64,000 nt of DNA from Mobilicoccus massiliensis. GTDB lineage: Bacteria; Actinomycetota; Actinomycetes; Actinomycetales; Dermatophilaceae. Below, in pieces: positions 24,642-32,700 of this stretch. Within the stretch, counting starts at the first letter, position 1. The number at the start of each line of letters is the position of its first letter. Under the pieces are notes generated by a model. That model did not search any database. It was not told the origin of the DNA and saw nothing but the letters and a program-made list of their open reading frames with translations. Position numbers and translations under genes: made by a program. The stretch lies in contig NZ_LN651323.1 of the NCBI RefSeq assembly GCF_000826525.2, positions 34,277 to 98,276 on the forward strand, read 5' to 3'.

Positions 24642-26573
24642 TCAGAGGTACTGGCGCTGATCCGCCTTCTCGGCGGTGTACTCCTCGAACGCGGTCCGGG
24701 TGCTCTCGAGGTCGGAGACCTGGCTCACGGGCACGTCCCACCAGGCGGTCGCGGGCGGGTTGGGGCCGGTGAGGTCGGTCTCGATGTAGAGCACGGTCAG
24801 GCGATCGCTCGCGGCGGCCTTCTCGTAGTTCTCGCGGAAGGCGGCGATGCCGTCGCAGGTCAGCACGTCCGCCCCCCAGCTCGCGGCGTTCGCGGCGAGG
24901 TCGAAGGGCACGTTCTCGCCGTCGAGACGCCCGGTGTCGCGGCTGCGCATGCGGTACTTCGTGCCGAAGCGCTGGGAACCGCGGGATTCCGACAGCGCGC
25001 CGATCGAGGCGTAACCGTGGTTCTGCAGGAGAACGATGATGACCTTGAGGCCCTCGGCGACCATCGTCGCGATCTCCATCGGCATCATCTGGTAGGTGCC
25101 GTCGCCGACGATGGCGACGACCTGCCGATCGGCATGGCCGTGATCCTCGAGCGCCATCTTGGTGCCCATCGCGGCGGGGATCTCGTATCCCATGCAGGAG
25201 TAGGCGTACTCGACGTGGTACTGCTCGGGAGTGCTCGCGCGCCACAGGGCCTGCAGGTCGCCGGGCATCGAGCCGGCGGCGTTGATGACGACGTCCTTCT
25301 CGCCCATGAGTTCGTTGAGGGCGCCGAAGACCTCGGTCTGGGCGGGCAGTGGGGTGTGGTCGCGGTGGTAGCACTCGTCGGTGGCGCGGCGCCACTGCGC
25401 GGCGAGCTCTCGCGTGCGCTCCCGGTAGGCGTCCTCGACGCTCCACCCCGACAGCTTCTCGGTGAGGGCGATCAGGGCGTCACGGGCGTCGGCGACGAGC
25501 ATCGTCGCGCTGTGCTTGGCCGCGTCGAACGCCGCGACGTTGATGTTGGCGAAGCGCACGTCGGGGTTCGCGAAGATCGTGTGGCTCGCGGTGGTGAAGT
25601 CGGAGTACCGGGTGCCGATGCCGATGACGAGGTCGGCCTCCCGCGCGAGAGCGTTGGCCGAGGAGGCACCGGTCGAGCCGACGCCACCCACGGCGCACTC
25701 GTGATCCCAGTTGATGGCGCCCTTGCCGGCGTGGGTGTCGGCCACGGGGATGCCGGTCGCGCTCGCGAAAGCGCGGAGCTGCTCGCTCGCCTCGGAGTAG
25801 ACGACGCCGCCACCGGCGACGACGAGCGGGCGCTTCGCGGCGCAGATCTGCTCGATGACCCGGTCGAGCATGACCCGTTCGGGCGCCGGGCGGGCGACGT
25901 GCCACACGCGCTTGCGGAAGAACTCCACCGGCCAGTCGTGGGCCTCGGCCTGGATGTCCTGCGGCAGGCAGATCGTGACGGCGCCCGTCTCGGCCGGGTC
26001 GGTGAGCACGCGCATCGCGGCGAGCAGGCTCGGGACGAGCTGCTCGGGCCGGTTGATGCGGTCCCAGAACCGCGAGACCGGACGCAACGTGTCGTTGACC
26101 GAGACGTCGAGGCTCGTCGGATCCTCGAGCTGCTGCAGCACGGGGTCGGGCGCACGGGTGGCGAAGATGTCGGAGGGGAAGAGCAGGACGGGCAGCCGGT
26201 TGGTCGTCGCGAGCGCGGCGCCGGTGACCATGTTCGTCGCGCCGGGACCGATCGAGGTGGTCACGGCCATCGTCTGCAGCCGGTTCGTCGTGCGCGCGTA
26301 GGCCGCCGCCGCGTGTACCGCGCCCTGCTCGTTGCGCACGAGGTAGTACGGCAGCTCGGAGGCCAGCCCGCCCGCGGCATCCCCGGATTCGGTGGCGGCG
26401 AGTTCGGCCTGGAGCAGCGCCTGCCCGAGGCCGGCCACGTTGCCGTGGCCGAAGATGCCGTAACAACCGGGCACGAGGCGCTGCTCGACGCCGTCGCGCT
26501 CGCTGTACTGCTGGGCGAGGAACTTCACCACGGCCTGGCCGACCGTCAGGCGGACCGTGTTGCTGGACGCCAT
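24642..26573 (-). CDS. iolD: 3D-(3,5/4)-trihydroxycyclohexane-1,2-dione acylhydrolase (IolD)
   Basis: A 643-residue thiamine-diphosphate enzyme of the acetolactate-synthase fold, the usual IolD length. It starts RLTVGQAVVKFLAQQYSERDG and has the conserved CYGIFGHGNVAGLGQAL, the catalytic-Glu segment YLVRNEQGAVHAAAAYA, and the diphosphate motif GDGTYQMMPMEI followed by LLQNHGYASIG. IolD opens the cyclohexane ring of the product of IolE to give 5-deoxy-glucuronate. This is the strongest evidence for inositol breakdown in the window. It is co-directional with, and 62 bp behind, a transaldolase gene, and probably in the same transcript. Confidence 0.93.
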   Translation of the reverse strand: MASSNTVRLTVGQAVVKFLAQQYSERDGVEQRLVPGCYGIFGHGNVAGLGQALLQAELAATESGDAAGGLASELPYYLVRNEQGAVHAAAAYARTTNRLQTMAVTTSIGPGATNMVTGAALATTNRLPVLLFPSDIFATRAPDPVLQQLEDPTSLDVSVNDTLRPVSRFWDRINRPEQLVPSLLAAMRVLTDPAETGAVTICLPQDIQAEAHDWPVEFFRKRVWHVARPAPERVMLDRVIEQICAAKRPLVVAGGGVVYSEASEQLRAFASATGIPVADTHAGKGAINWDHECAVGGVGSTGASSANALAREADLVIGIGTRYSDFTTASHTIFANPDVRFANINVAAFDAAKHSATMLVADARDALIALTEKLSGWSVEDAYRERTRELAAQWRRATDECYHRDHTPLPAQTEVFGALNELMGEKDVVINAAGSMPGDLQALWRASTPEQYHVEYAYSCMGYEIPAAMGTKMALEDHGHADRQVVAIVGDGTYQMMPMEIATMVAEGLKVIIVLLQNHGYASIGALSESRGSQRFGTKYRMRSRDTGRLDGENVPFDLAANAASWGADVLTCDGIAAFRENYEKAAASDRLTVLYIETDLTGPNPPATAWWDVPVSQVSDLESTRTAFEEYTAEKADQRQYL

Positions 26574-26635
26574 CGTCTCTCCTTGAGGATGCTGCGGGCG
26601 GGGGCGCCGGCCTCCGCTCGCGGTGGTGTTGCGGA

Positions 26636-27703
26636 TCAGGGGGCCGGGATGAGGATGTCACGCACGATGCCGTCGAGATCCTCGTCAGCACCGAGGAACT
26701 GGCGCAGCGTCTTGCGGGTGGCGCCGAAGGTGATGAACTCCTCGGGCGTCATGCCGTCGACGTCGAACGCCTTGACGAACTCCGGCATCGTCTTGAGGGT
26801 CTCGAGGACGTGGGCGTCGACGGGGACGTCGATCCGCGGCTGGGGGTCGATGTCGCTGGCCTGGAAGCGCTGCTGCCACGCGAACGGCGGGGAGAGCACG
26901 ACCTTGCCGCCGACGAACTCCGTCCACTGCAGGGCGTTGCGGTAGGCCGCCGAGAGCAGGCGGGCACGCAGGCCGCGCTCGCCGAAGATGCGGTAGGCCT
27001 CCTTGAACACGGCGACGCCGGCCCACTCGAGGTAACCGGGGTCGAAGCACAGCTTGTCGCGGTCGTAGACGTGCTTGAGCCAGTCGTCGAGGCGACCGCA
27101 CATGATCGTGACGACCGGGCCCATGTCCTCTGTCGGCAGGCCCTCGGCCTCACGCCTCTTCAGACCACGCTCGATGGCCTCACCTGCGGCGACGGCCTGG
27201 GGAACGGTGAACGAGACGGTGACGTTGACGCTCACGCCGCGATACGTGGCGTCCTCGATGGCCTCGATGCCGGTCTGCGTGGCCGGGATCTTGACGATGA
27301 TGTTCGGCGCGAGCGAGGAGAAGTGCTCGGCCTGGTCGGCGAGGGCCTTGGCGTCGCGGTGCAGGCGGGGGTCGGTCTGCATCGACAGGCGGCCGTTGAC
27401 GCCCTTGTACTTCTCGAACGACGGCATGAGGAGCTTGGCCGCGTCGATCGAGACCTCCTCGACGACCTTCCACCCGATCTCGGACTCACCGGCGGTCGGC
27501 ATCTCCTTCGCGAGCTCGGCAATACGGGCCGACCAGCGCGGCAGGTCGGACTTGATCGCGGCGAGCGCGATGACGGGGTTGCACGTCGCTCCCACCGCGC
27601 CGTAGGAGATGGACTCGGTGAGCTCGGAGATCGTCGCGGAGTCGTTCCAGAGGACGGTCGGGCCGTTCTCGACCATCGTGTTGAGCGGGCGGCTGTTCGT
27701 CAT
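26636..27703 (-). CDS. Transaldolase-family protein
   Basis: A 355-residue TIM-barrel transaldolase. Motifs are SYGAVGATCNPVIALAAIKSD (the TNP-like loop), GRLSMQTDPRLHRD, PNIIVKIPAT with the Schiff-base Lys, SVNVTVSFTVPQAVAAGEA and GGKVVLSPPF. ATG 27703 follows GTGGAGGAACCG; a GTG at 27715 overlaps that ribosome site. It is first in the operon with iolD, driven by a near-consensus promoter with island operator 6. A transaldolase is not part of the standard inositol pathway, so its substrate here is an open question. Confidence 0.88.
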   Translation of the reverse strand: MTNSRPLNTMVENGPTVLWNDSATISELTESISYGAVGATCNPVIALAAIKSDLPRWSARIAELAKEMPTAGESEIGWKVVEEVSIDAAKLLMPSFEKYKGVNGRLSMQTDPRLHRDAKALADQAEHFSSLAPNIIVKIPATQTGIEAIEDATYRGVSVNVTVSFTVPQAVAAGEAIERGLKRREAEGLPTEDMGPVVTIMCGRLDDWLKHVYDRDKLCFDPGYLEWAGVAVFKEAYRIFGERGLRARLLSAAYRNALQWTEFVGGKVVLSPPFAWQQRFQASDIDPQPRIDVPVDAHVLETLKTMPEFVKAFDVDGMTPEEFITFGATRKTLRQFLGADEDLDGIVRDILIPAP

Positions 27704-27754
27704 CGGTTCCTCCACGTCGAGGGCGGTCGTGGGCGTCGTGCCCCGTCGCCTCTC

Positions 27755-27798
27755 ATCCCACCAGCGAACAACGGCTCTGTCAATCTATTGTCCTGACA
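27755..27798 (-). promoter_or_regulatory. Promoter with island operator site 6
   Basis: On the minus strand TTGACA (27783-27778) and TGGGAT (27760-27755) are 17 bp apart. The operator TGTCCTGACA (27789-27798, plus strand) lies 5 bp upstream of the -35. Its context CTATTGTCCTGACATTTTTC is nearly that of site 1. Confidence 0.7.
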
Positions 27799-27858
27799 TT
27801 TTTCACTGATGGCCCGGATCTTCGATGGTCAGGGGGCCCGGGTACGTCTGCTCGGCTC

Positions 27859-28614
27859 TCAGACCCGGGAATCGGTGCGGTCGAGCACCGCGGCCGTGAT
27901 CGCGATGACGGCGGCGGCGAGGACGAGCGAGGTCACCACCGTCGTCGCCGAACTCCCGAGGCTCAGATCGGTCACGGTGAAGCTCGTCATCTGCATCCGG
28001 CTGCCGATCTGCGTGGTCTGCGTGAGCAGGGCCTGCGGCAGGAGGAACGCGGCCGGCACCTTGAGGAGCAACGCCATCGTCCCGACCCCGGTGAGCACGA
28101 GGGCGAGTGCCACCGGCACCGCGAACGACCTGATGAACGTGGAGAGCGCCGACTGAAGTGCGGCGACGGGAATCTGGGCCACCGCGATGAGCAGGCTGGT
28201 GACCACGTAGGTGCCGGGCAGCATCCCCGGCAGCCCGAAGGCCACCTTGCCGAGCACGACCACGGTGAGCAGGAGCACGAGCTGCATGACGGCGGCCAGG
28301 ATCGAGACGGCGGCGGTCTTGCCGGCCACGATCGTCCACGTCGGCCGGGTGCCGCTCATCAACGCGTTCCAGTTGCCGCCGCGGTGCTCCACCCGCCAGA
28401 CGAGGGAGGCGAGGATGGCGATGCCGGCGGACACGACCGCCATGCCGTAGAAGCCGATGGAGCGGATCCACAAGGTGTGCCACCCGTCGGAGAACCCGTC
28501 CGAGACGGCGGTGCTCACCGAACCGGCGACGACCATCGTGACGGGCAGCACCACGACGACGGCCCAACTCAGCGAGCGCTTGAGCTTGACGAATTCGAGC
28601 AGGATCGCGGACAT
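27859..28614 (-). CDS. ABC-2-type permease, lantibiotic/drug exporter subunit
   Basis: A 251-residue protein with six predicted helices, starting MSAILLEFVKLKRSLSWAVVVVLPV, the cytoplasmic start typical of the MutG/EpiG-like permeases (FxKLKRS). The GTG/ATG choice is clear: ATG 28614 lies 1 bp after the upstream stop. It forms the end of a three-gene operon with another permease and an ATPase. Known relatives export bacitracin or lantibiotics and give self-protection or resistance; no biosynthetic genes are visible nearby, so resistance is the more likely role. Confidence 0.82.
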   Translation of the reverse strand: MSAILLEFVKLKRSLSWAVVVVLPVTMVVAGSVSTAVSDGFSDGWHTLWIRSIGFYGMAVVSAGIAILASLVWRVEHRGGNWNALMSGTRPTWTIVAGKTAAVSILAAVMQLVLLLTVVVLGKVAFGLPGMLPGTYVVTSLLIAVAQIPVAALQSALSTFIRSFAVPVALALVLTGVGTMALLLKVPAAFLLPQALLTQTTQIGSRMQMTSFTVTDLSLGSSATTVVTSLVLAAAVIAITAAVLDRTDSRV

Positions 28615-28615
28615 G

Positions 28616-29368
28616 TCAGGCCTCCTGACGGTCGAAGCGGTCGGTGACGAACCAGAACAGTGCGGTGCCGGCGAGAGCGAGGACGACGACACTCGCACCG
28701 GGCGGGTCGAAGTACACGAGTTGCTCGCCGACGAAGTCGGCCTGCGTGGTCAGGGGGTAGTGACCCCAGGGAAGAAGATGCGCGAGCCACGCCGGGAACA
28801 GCTGCCCGAACACGGCCAGGAAGATGCCGATGACTCCGACCCCGATGCACACGAGTTGGTTCTCGACCTTGGCCGACAGCAGGACGTGGAACGCGAGCAC
28901 CGCGAGGTTGACGACGACGAGAGCGGCGACGTACGCCATCCACCGCGCACCGGGGACCGGCGCGGTGACTCCCATGACCGTCCCGAACGCCACGACGAGC
29001 AGCCCCGACATCACGGTCACCGCCACGACCGGCAGGGCCAGGGAGACGAACTTGGCACGGCAGACCCGGCCGGGGGTGTGCCCGGAGGTGCTCGACGCCA
29101 ACCAGCCGTTGCCGAGATGTTCGACCTCCACCTGCCGACTGGCGATCACCGCCAGGAGGACGGGAGCGGCGAGGGACATGGCCATGCCGAACCCGGCGAA
29201 CAGCATCTTCCAGCCGTGCCCATCGGGGGAGGCCGCGTGGTCAAGCAGTCCCGAGAGCAACGCGTAGAACATGGTCAGGCCCGAGGTGCCCACCATGAGC
29301 AGCGCCATCACGGGCACCACGTGCAGGCGGCGCATCTTGGCGTACTCGTTGCGGACGAGGGCGTTCAC
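28616..29368 (-). CDS. ABC-2-type permease, lantibiotic/drug exporter subunit
   Basis: A 250-residue paralogue of the downstream permease with six predicted helices, starting MNALVRNEYAKMRRLHVVPVMALLMV (N-terminal FxKM-like motif). GTG 29368 overlaps the stop of the ATPase gene (GTGA), so the pair is translationally coupled. Large exposed region between helices 1 and 2 (LLDHAASPDGHGWKMLFAG). Two different permeases plus one ATPase is the standard layout of lantibiotic-immunity exporters. Confidence 0.82.
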   Translation of the reverse strand: MNALVRNEYAKMRRLHVVPVMALLMVGTSGLTMFYALLSGLLDHAASPDGHGWKMLFAGFGMAMSLAAPVLLAVIASRQVEVEHLGNGWLASSTSGHTPGRVCRAKFVSLALPVVAVTVMSGLLVVAFGTVMGVTAPVPGARWMAYVAALVVVNLAVLAFHVLLSAKVENQLVCIGVGVIGIFLAVFGQLFPAWLAHLLPWGHYPLTTQADFVGEQLVYFDPPGASVVVLALAGTALFWFVTDRFDRQEA

Positions 29369-30267
29369 AGCCGACCTCCTGCCGTGATGTCCATGAAGAC
29401 GTCCTCCAGCGACTGCTCGTCGCGTCGGACGTCGTAGATCGCGCAGTTCGCGCCGACGAGGGTCCGAACGATGTCGGCGGTGTCGTCCTCGTCCATGCCG
29501 CTGATCCGGAGGATGTCGTCGTCGAGGTGCGCCGGCACGCGACCGGAGAGCGCGTGCAGGGCCGCCTCCTGGTCGGCGGTCCGGATGAGCACGTCGGGCG
29601 TGGAGGCCGAGAACAACTCGGCCCGGGTGCCCTGGAACACCATGCGCCCCGCACTGAGAATGCCGAGGCGGTCGGCCGTCCTGTCGATCTCACCGAGCAG
29701 GTGGCTCGAGACCATGACGGTGACTCCACGGTCGGCGAGGGTCCGCACGAGGCCCCGGATCTCCTCGATGCCGGCCGGGTCGAGGCCGTTCGTCGGCTCG
29801 TCGAGGATGAGCAGTCGAGGCTCCCGAGCCAGGGCCATCGCGATCCCGAGACGCTGCTTCATGCCGAGGGAGTAGTCGCGGACGCGCTTGTTCATCTGCT
29901 CGCCCATCCGCACGATGTCCACCGCGCTCTGGACCTGGCCGTCCTCGAGACCCAAGGAGCGCTGCACGATCCGCATGTTCTCCCCGCCGGTCAGATGCCC
30001 GTATCCCGGCGGGGCCTCGATGAGCGAGCCGATCTGGGTGAGCAACTCGCGCCGGGTTCGACGGGTCATCGGGCGTCCCAGCACCTCGACCTCGCCCGAA
30101 CTCGGCTGCACGAGGGAGAGGAGCATCTTCATCGTCGTCGACTTGCCCGATCCGTTCGGGCCGAGGAATCCGTACACGCACCCGGCCGGGATGAGGAGCT
30201 CGAGATCGTCGACGACACAGTGCGATCCATACGTCTTGCCGAGTCGATGAGTGGTGACGATGTCCAT
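29365..30267 (-). CDS. ABC transporter ATP-binding protein (BcrA/lantibiotic-immunity type)
   Basis: A 300-residue ATPase: Walker A GFLGPNGSGKSTTMKMLL, Q-loop IGSLIEAPPGYGHLTG (the EAPP form typical of bacitracin/lantibiotic exporters), signature YSLGMKQRLGIA, Walker B LLILDEPTNGLDPAG and switch VSSHLL. A C-terminal domain of about 85 residues follows, as in family members. It begins the operon 30267-27859. No regulator or sensor kinase gene adjoins it in the window. Confidence 0.88.
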   Translation of the reverse strand: MDIVTTHRLGKTYGSHCVVDDLELLIPAGCVYGFLGPNGSGKSTTMKMLLSLVQPSSGEVEVLGRPMTRRTRRELLTQIGSLIEAPPGYGHLTGGENMRIVQRSLGLEDGQVQSAVDIVRMGEQMNKRVRDYSLGMKQRLGIAMALAREPRLLILDEPTNGLDPAGIEEIRGLVRTLADRGVTVMVSSHLLGEIDRTADRLGILSAGRMVFQGTRAELFSASTPDVLIRTADQEAALHALSGRVPAHLDDDILRISGMDEDDTADIVRTLVGANCAIYDVRRDEQSLEDVFMDITAGGRL

Positions 30268-30408
30268 GTCTCGACGATGCGTGTCGGCGGTGCCGTGCGT
30301 CGCCCTGCTCGAGGACGATTCGGCGCCTCCTCCCGGGGGAGGAGGATGCCCCGGCGCGCAACTGCCACGACCCCACCACCCGCACCCCGCGTACCCCGGG
30401 CCACCCGA

Positions 30409-30478
30409 GATGGCAGATGGGGTGGAAGCAGACCTGGGGTGATCACCCCCGAATCGCCGCCATCCCGCCTTCCACGAC
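30409..30478. repeat. Palindromic element A, copy 1
   Basis: Centred on GGGGTGATCACCCC (30436-30449). The right arm reads CGCCGCCATCCCGCCTTCCACGAC-like and ends in TTCCACGAC; the left arm is degenerate. Copies 2 and 3 share the core and right arm. Confidence 0.8.
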
Positions 30479-30573
30479 GCCTGCCATCACGGGTCGGTCA
30501 ATCGGGGACGGTGTCCTCGTCTCCGCCTCTCACGGCACCGCAGTCCCACACCCGGCAGCACGGCTCGACGACA

Positions 30574-30690
30574 CTCGCGCAACAAAGACCGGTCACTGTG
30601 CCGACTCGAACTCCGACCTGCGAGATCTCCCCTGGTCAGGGGCCTGACGCCGAATCGAGCCGAGACAGTGACCGGTCTTTGTTGCGCGAG
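30574..30690. repeat. Inverted-repeat element B, copy 1
   Basis: Perfect 26-bp inverted arms at 30574-30599 and 30665-30690, beginning CTCGCGCAACAAAGACCGG, around a 65-bp centre. It lies 95 bp after element A copy 1. Confidence 0.9.
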
Positions 30691-30747
30691 TTTCCCGACA
30701 CCCCGTCCGCCGCTGCAGGCAGATCGCGTCTCCGAACGCCTCGATCC

Positions 30748-30954
30748 TCAGCGCCGGCCGAAGACGATGACGTCGTCGAGGTAGCGCCAGACGACGTCGG
30801 CCTCGGTCCAGCCCGCGGCGCGCATGGACTCGAGGTGGAACGAGAGCGGAGCAAGGGCGTTCGGACTCACCCCGGCCCACACCTGCGCCCGTCGTTCGGC
30901 GTGGGCGGCCATGCCCTCGAGCGGTCGAGAGGTTCGGGAGCGGAGCACGCGCAC
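30748..30954 (-). pseudogene. C-terminal remnant of a SAM-dependent methyltransferase
   Basis: 68 residues ending HLESMRAAGWTEADVVWRYLDDVIVFGRR, the closing beta-strand region of many class I methyltransferases (AGF-x-DVVW-x-D-D-V-x-GRR). The SAM-binding half is missing. Bounded by repeat elements on both sides, which suggests a deletion remnant. It could be translated from 30954 but would not be functional as an enzyme. Confidence 0.55.
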
Positions 30955-31065
30955 ACGTATATGAGAGTGGTTATCGTTTAACTGACGGGTAGGGGACAGT
31001 GGCCGACCCTCGGAGCCTCCCCTGACACGGCGCCCGTCCCCACATCTCCGCCATGTTGCCTCGAC

Positions 31066-31133
31066 ATGGAAGACGGGATGGCAGCGGAAGTGGGGTGATC
31101 ACCCCGGATCGCTGCCATCCCAACTTCCACGAC
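31066..31133. repeat. Palindromic element A, copy 2
   Basis: Core GGGGTGATCACCCC at 31092-31105 with arms ATGGAAGACGGGATGGCAGC and GCTGCCATCCCAACTTCCAC. Followed 94 bp later by element B copy 2, as in copy 1. Confidence 0.85.
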
Positions 31134-31227
31134 GTTTGCCATCGCGGATCGGTCACTTCGCGAGGACGTTCTCGATCCGCAGGCGACCGGACAGCGGCCT
31201 GAGCTCGGCGTCGCAGCTCGCCGACAC

Positions 31228-31342
31228 TCGCGCAACAAAGACCGGTCATCACGCGGCCTTGGATCACCTGCCCGCGAATCTCCGCTGGTCACAGACGTCC
31301 AGCAGGATCAGGTCGGCAGACTGACCGGTCTTTGTTGCGCGA
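31228..31342. repeat. Inverted-repeat element B, copy 2
   Basis: Perfect 21-bp arms at 31228-31248 and 31322-31342 (TCGCGCAACAAAGACCGG...). The 73-bp centre shares CTGGTCA and GAGATYT/GCGAATCTCC-like segments with copy 1. Confidence 0.9.
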
Positions 31343-31370
31343 ACTCCGCGATGCCGTATCGGTGTCCGCG

Positions 31371-31461
31371 TCAGTCGCCCGGGTGGAGGCCGAAGTCCAC
31401 GGGGTGGCCGGCAGGGCTGACGTAGGTGGAGAACAGCTCGTTCCCCTCGGGGTTGTCGGCA
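31371..31461 (-). pseudogene. C-terminal remnant of a VOC/glyoxalase-family protein
   Basis: The minus-strand frame ending at 31371 reads FADNPEGNELFSTYVSPAGHPVDFGLHPGD in consecutive codons, matching the usual C-terminus of VOC proteins (DPEGN then GHP). Nothing upstream continues the fold; the frame meets a different gene fragment at about 31462. Confidence 0.5.
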
Positions 31462-31575
31462 AACGGTGGCTGGCTCAAGCCGGTCTTCGACGAGGGCGTC
31501 GGCGCGGCCGTCGACTCCTGGTTCGACCGGTGCGGAGCGCTTCTGCTGGGGCACCGGACCTACGACAAGGCCGGC
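31462..31575 (+). pseudogene. Internal remnant of a RibD-C/dihydrofolate-reductase-like protein
   Basis: The plus-strand frame reads GGWLKPVFDEGVGAAVDSW then FDRCGALLLGHRTYDKA, typical of the early part of RibD C-terminal-domain proteins (ALLLGRRTY). Start and remainder of the gene are missing, and palindrome A copy 3 follows closely. Confidence 0.55.
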
Positions 31576-31620
31576 CTCCAGGGGCTCTTCCCAGAGGATC
31601 GGGGCCTGCTCCCACTCGAG

Positions 31621-31686
31621 GTGGAAGATGGGATGGCAGGAGGAGTGGGGTGATCACCCCCGAATCGCTGCCATCCCATCTTCCAC
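31621..31686. repeat. Palindromic element A, copy 3
   Basis: Perfect 19-bp arms GTGGAAGATGGGATGGCAG (31621-31639) and its complement (31668-31686), with the inner palindrome GGGGTGATCACCCC at 31647-31660. No element B follows this copy. Confidence 0.9.
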
Positions 31687-31751
31687 GACGAACCCCGTGC
31701 GCGTCGGTCTCGGTCGTCGAGGTCCGGTGGATGGCCGAACACGCACACCCC

Positions 31752-31881
31752 CGGAGCCGCCAACCCGTTCGAGTCCGCACTGCGGGCGTGCGTGCTGGAC
31801 GTTCCGGGACTGACCGTGAGACCTCAGGTGGAGATCCGCGGCGTAGCGGCATTTCGACTACATGAACGGCACCCTGCTTGA
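31752..31881 (+). pseudogene. Possible remnant of a DUF559-type (endonuclease-like) protein
   Basis: A plus-strand frame reads AANPFESALRACVLDVPGLT then VRPQVEIRG and stops at 31879-31881. The ANPFES-x-LRA...PGL-x-V-x-PQV pattern is common at the start of the DUF559 domain of actinobacterial proteins. The domain core and the N-terminal region are absent. Confidence 0.4.
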
Positions 31882-31980
31882 AAGAACCGCAGGTCACGAG
31901 GCTGTCACACCGCCAGGGGCCGCCCGTATCGTCGAAATGCAGCTACGCCTGACGACGCCCCGCAGAACGACGCGGTGTCG

Positions 31981-32700
31981 TCAGCCGCCCATCGCGCGCA
32001 CGCCGTGGAGGATGCCCTGTGTCAGCACCGGATCGGCGAGCATGTGCGGCAGGGCGTGCCCGACGAGCACGGGCGTGAGGCTGCGCCGGCCCCACACGTA
32101 CAGCGCCGAGAGCAGCGCGAACATGATGAAGGACGAGATCGCGTACGTGATCGTGTAGTGGCCGCCGACGAACCCGTGGTAGCTGCCCATGGCCACGCCA
32201 CCGAACACGATCTGCAGCCAGACGGGCACCCGCGCCCGATGCAGGTTGTGCAGCATGAAAGCCCGCGCTACCTCCTCGCCGAACGCGAGCACCGGGCCGG
32301 CGAGGATCATGGGCCAGCGCTGCCACGGCATCGCCAGCGGATCTCCGCCTCGCGCGAACGTGAGAGCCGCCCACAGCACGCCGAAGACGACGCCGACCAC
32401 GAGGGCAGACGTCGTCGTGGGGCGACGCCATCCCAGGTCGGCGAGGGTTCCGCCAGTGCGTCGGTGCCAGACGAGGGTGATGGCCGTGACGACGAGGAAG
32501 CCGGCCACGAACACGATGTCCAGCAGGAACGCGGCCTGCACGTCGACGCCGGCGTTGTCGTGCACGTAGCTCGCGCCGAAACCGAAGCATCCCAGACCCA
32601 GCACCAGCCACAGCACGGCGGTCATGCCGAGAGCTCGACCCCACGCCGTCCCCGCCCCGAGGGCGAGCGTGGAGGTGTCCGATGTCGTGGTCGTCCGCAT
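31981..32700 (-). CDS. CPBP-family intramembrane metalloprotease
   Basis: A 239-residue membrane protein with about seven helices. CPBP (Abi) motifs are present: motif 1 FGEEVARAFMLHNL (Glu-Glu and Arg), motif 2 GGVAMGSYHGFVG (His) and motif 3 VLVGHALPHMLAD (His). Bacterial members cleave membrane proteins or prenyl-protein-like substrates, and some protect bacteriocin producers, which fits the exporter upstream. ATG 32700 has only a weak GGGGG ribosome site; a GTG at 32736 would add 12 residues. Confidence 0.8.
   Translation of the reverse strand: MRTTTTSDTSTLALGAGTAWGRALGMTAVLWLVLGLGCFGFGASYVHDNAGVDVQAAFLLDIVFVAGFLVVTAITLVWHRRTGGTLADLGWRRPTTTSALVVGVVFGVLWAALTFARGGDPLAMPWQRWPMILAGPVLAFGEEVARAFMLHNLHRARVPVWLQIVFGGVAMGSYHGFVGGHYTITYAISSFIMFALLSALYVWGRRSLTPVLVGHALPHMLADPVLTQGILHGVRAMGG

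Larger units (their letters stand above)
30268..31980. other. Gene graveyard with composite palindromic repeats
   Basis: About 1.7 kb without an intact gene. It contains two roughly 280-bp composite repeats, one solo palindrome and fragments of at least four unrelated genes, listed separately. The rest shows no coding pattern I trust. Confidence 0.7.

Noticed and set aside
23689..27703. Transaldolase plus TauE/SafE as a sulfoquinovose (sulfo-transaldolase) pathway
   Set aside because: No sulfoquinovosidase or sulfo-sugar isomerase is present, and IolD, IolG and IolE point to cyclitols.
30574..31342. Elements B as a CRISPR array
   Set aside because: There are only inverted pairs with 65-73 bp between arms, no regular direct repeats with unique spacers and no cas gene.
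30409..31881. Palindromes as integron attC sites with gene cassettes
   Set aside because: No integrase gene and no GTTRRRY-type core at the ends; the genes between are fragments, not cassettes.
30593..31897. Several short open frames on both strands inside the palindrome region
   Set aside because: They run through inverted repeats and repeat their peptides (for example KTGHC-type strings) because of the palindromes, with no ribosome sites.
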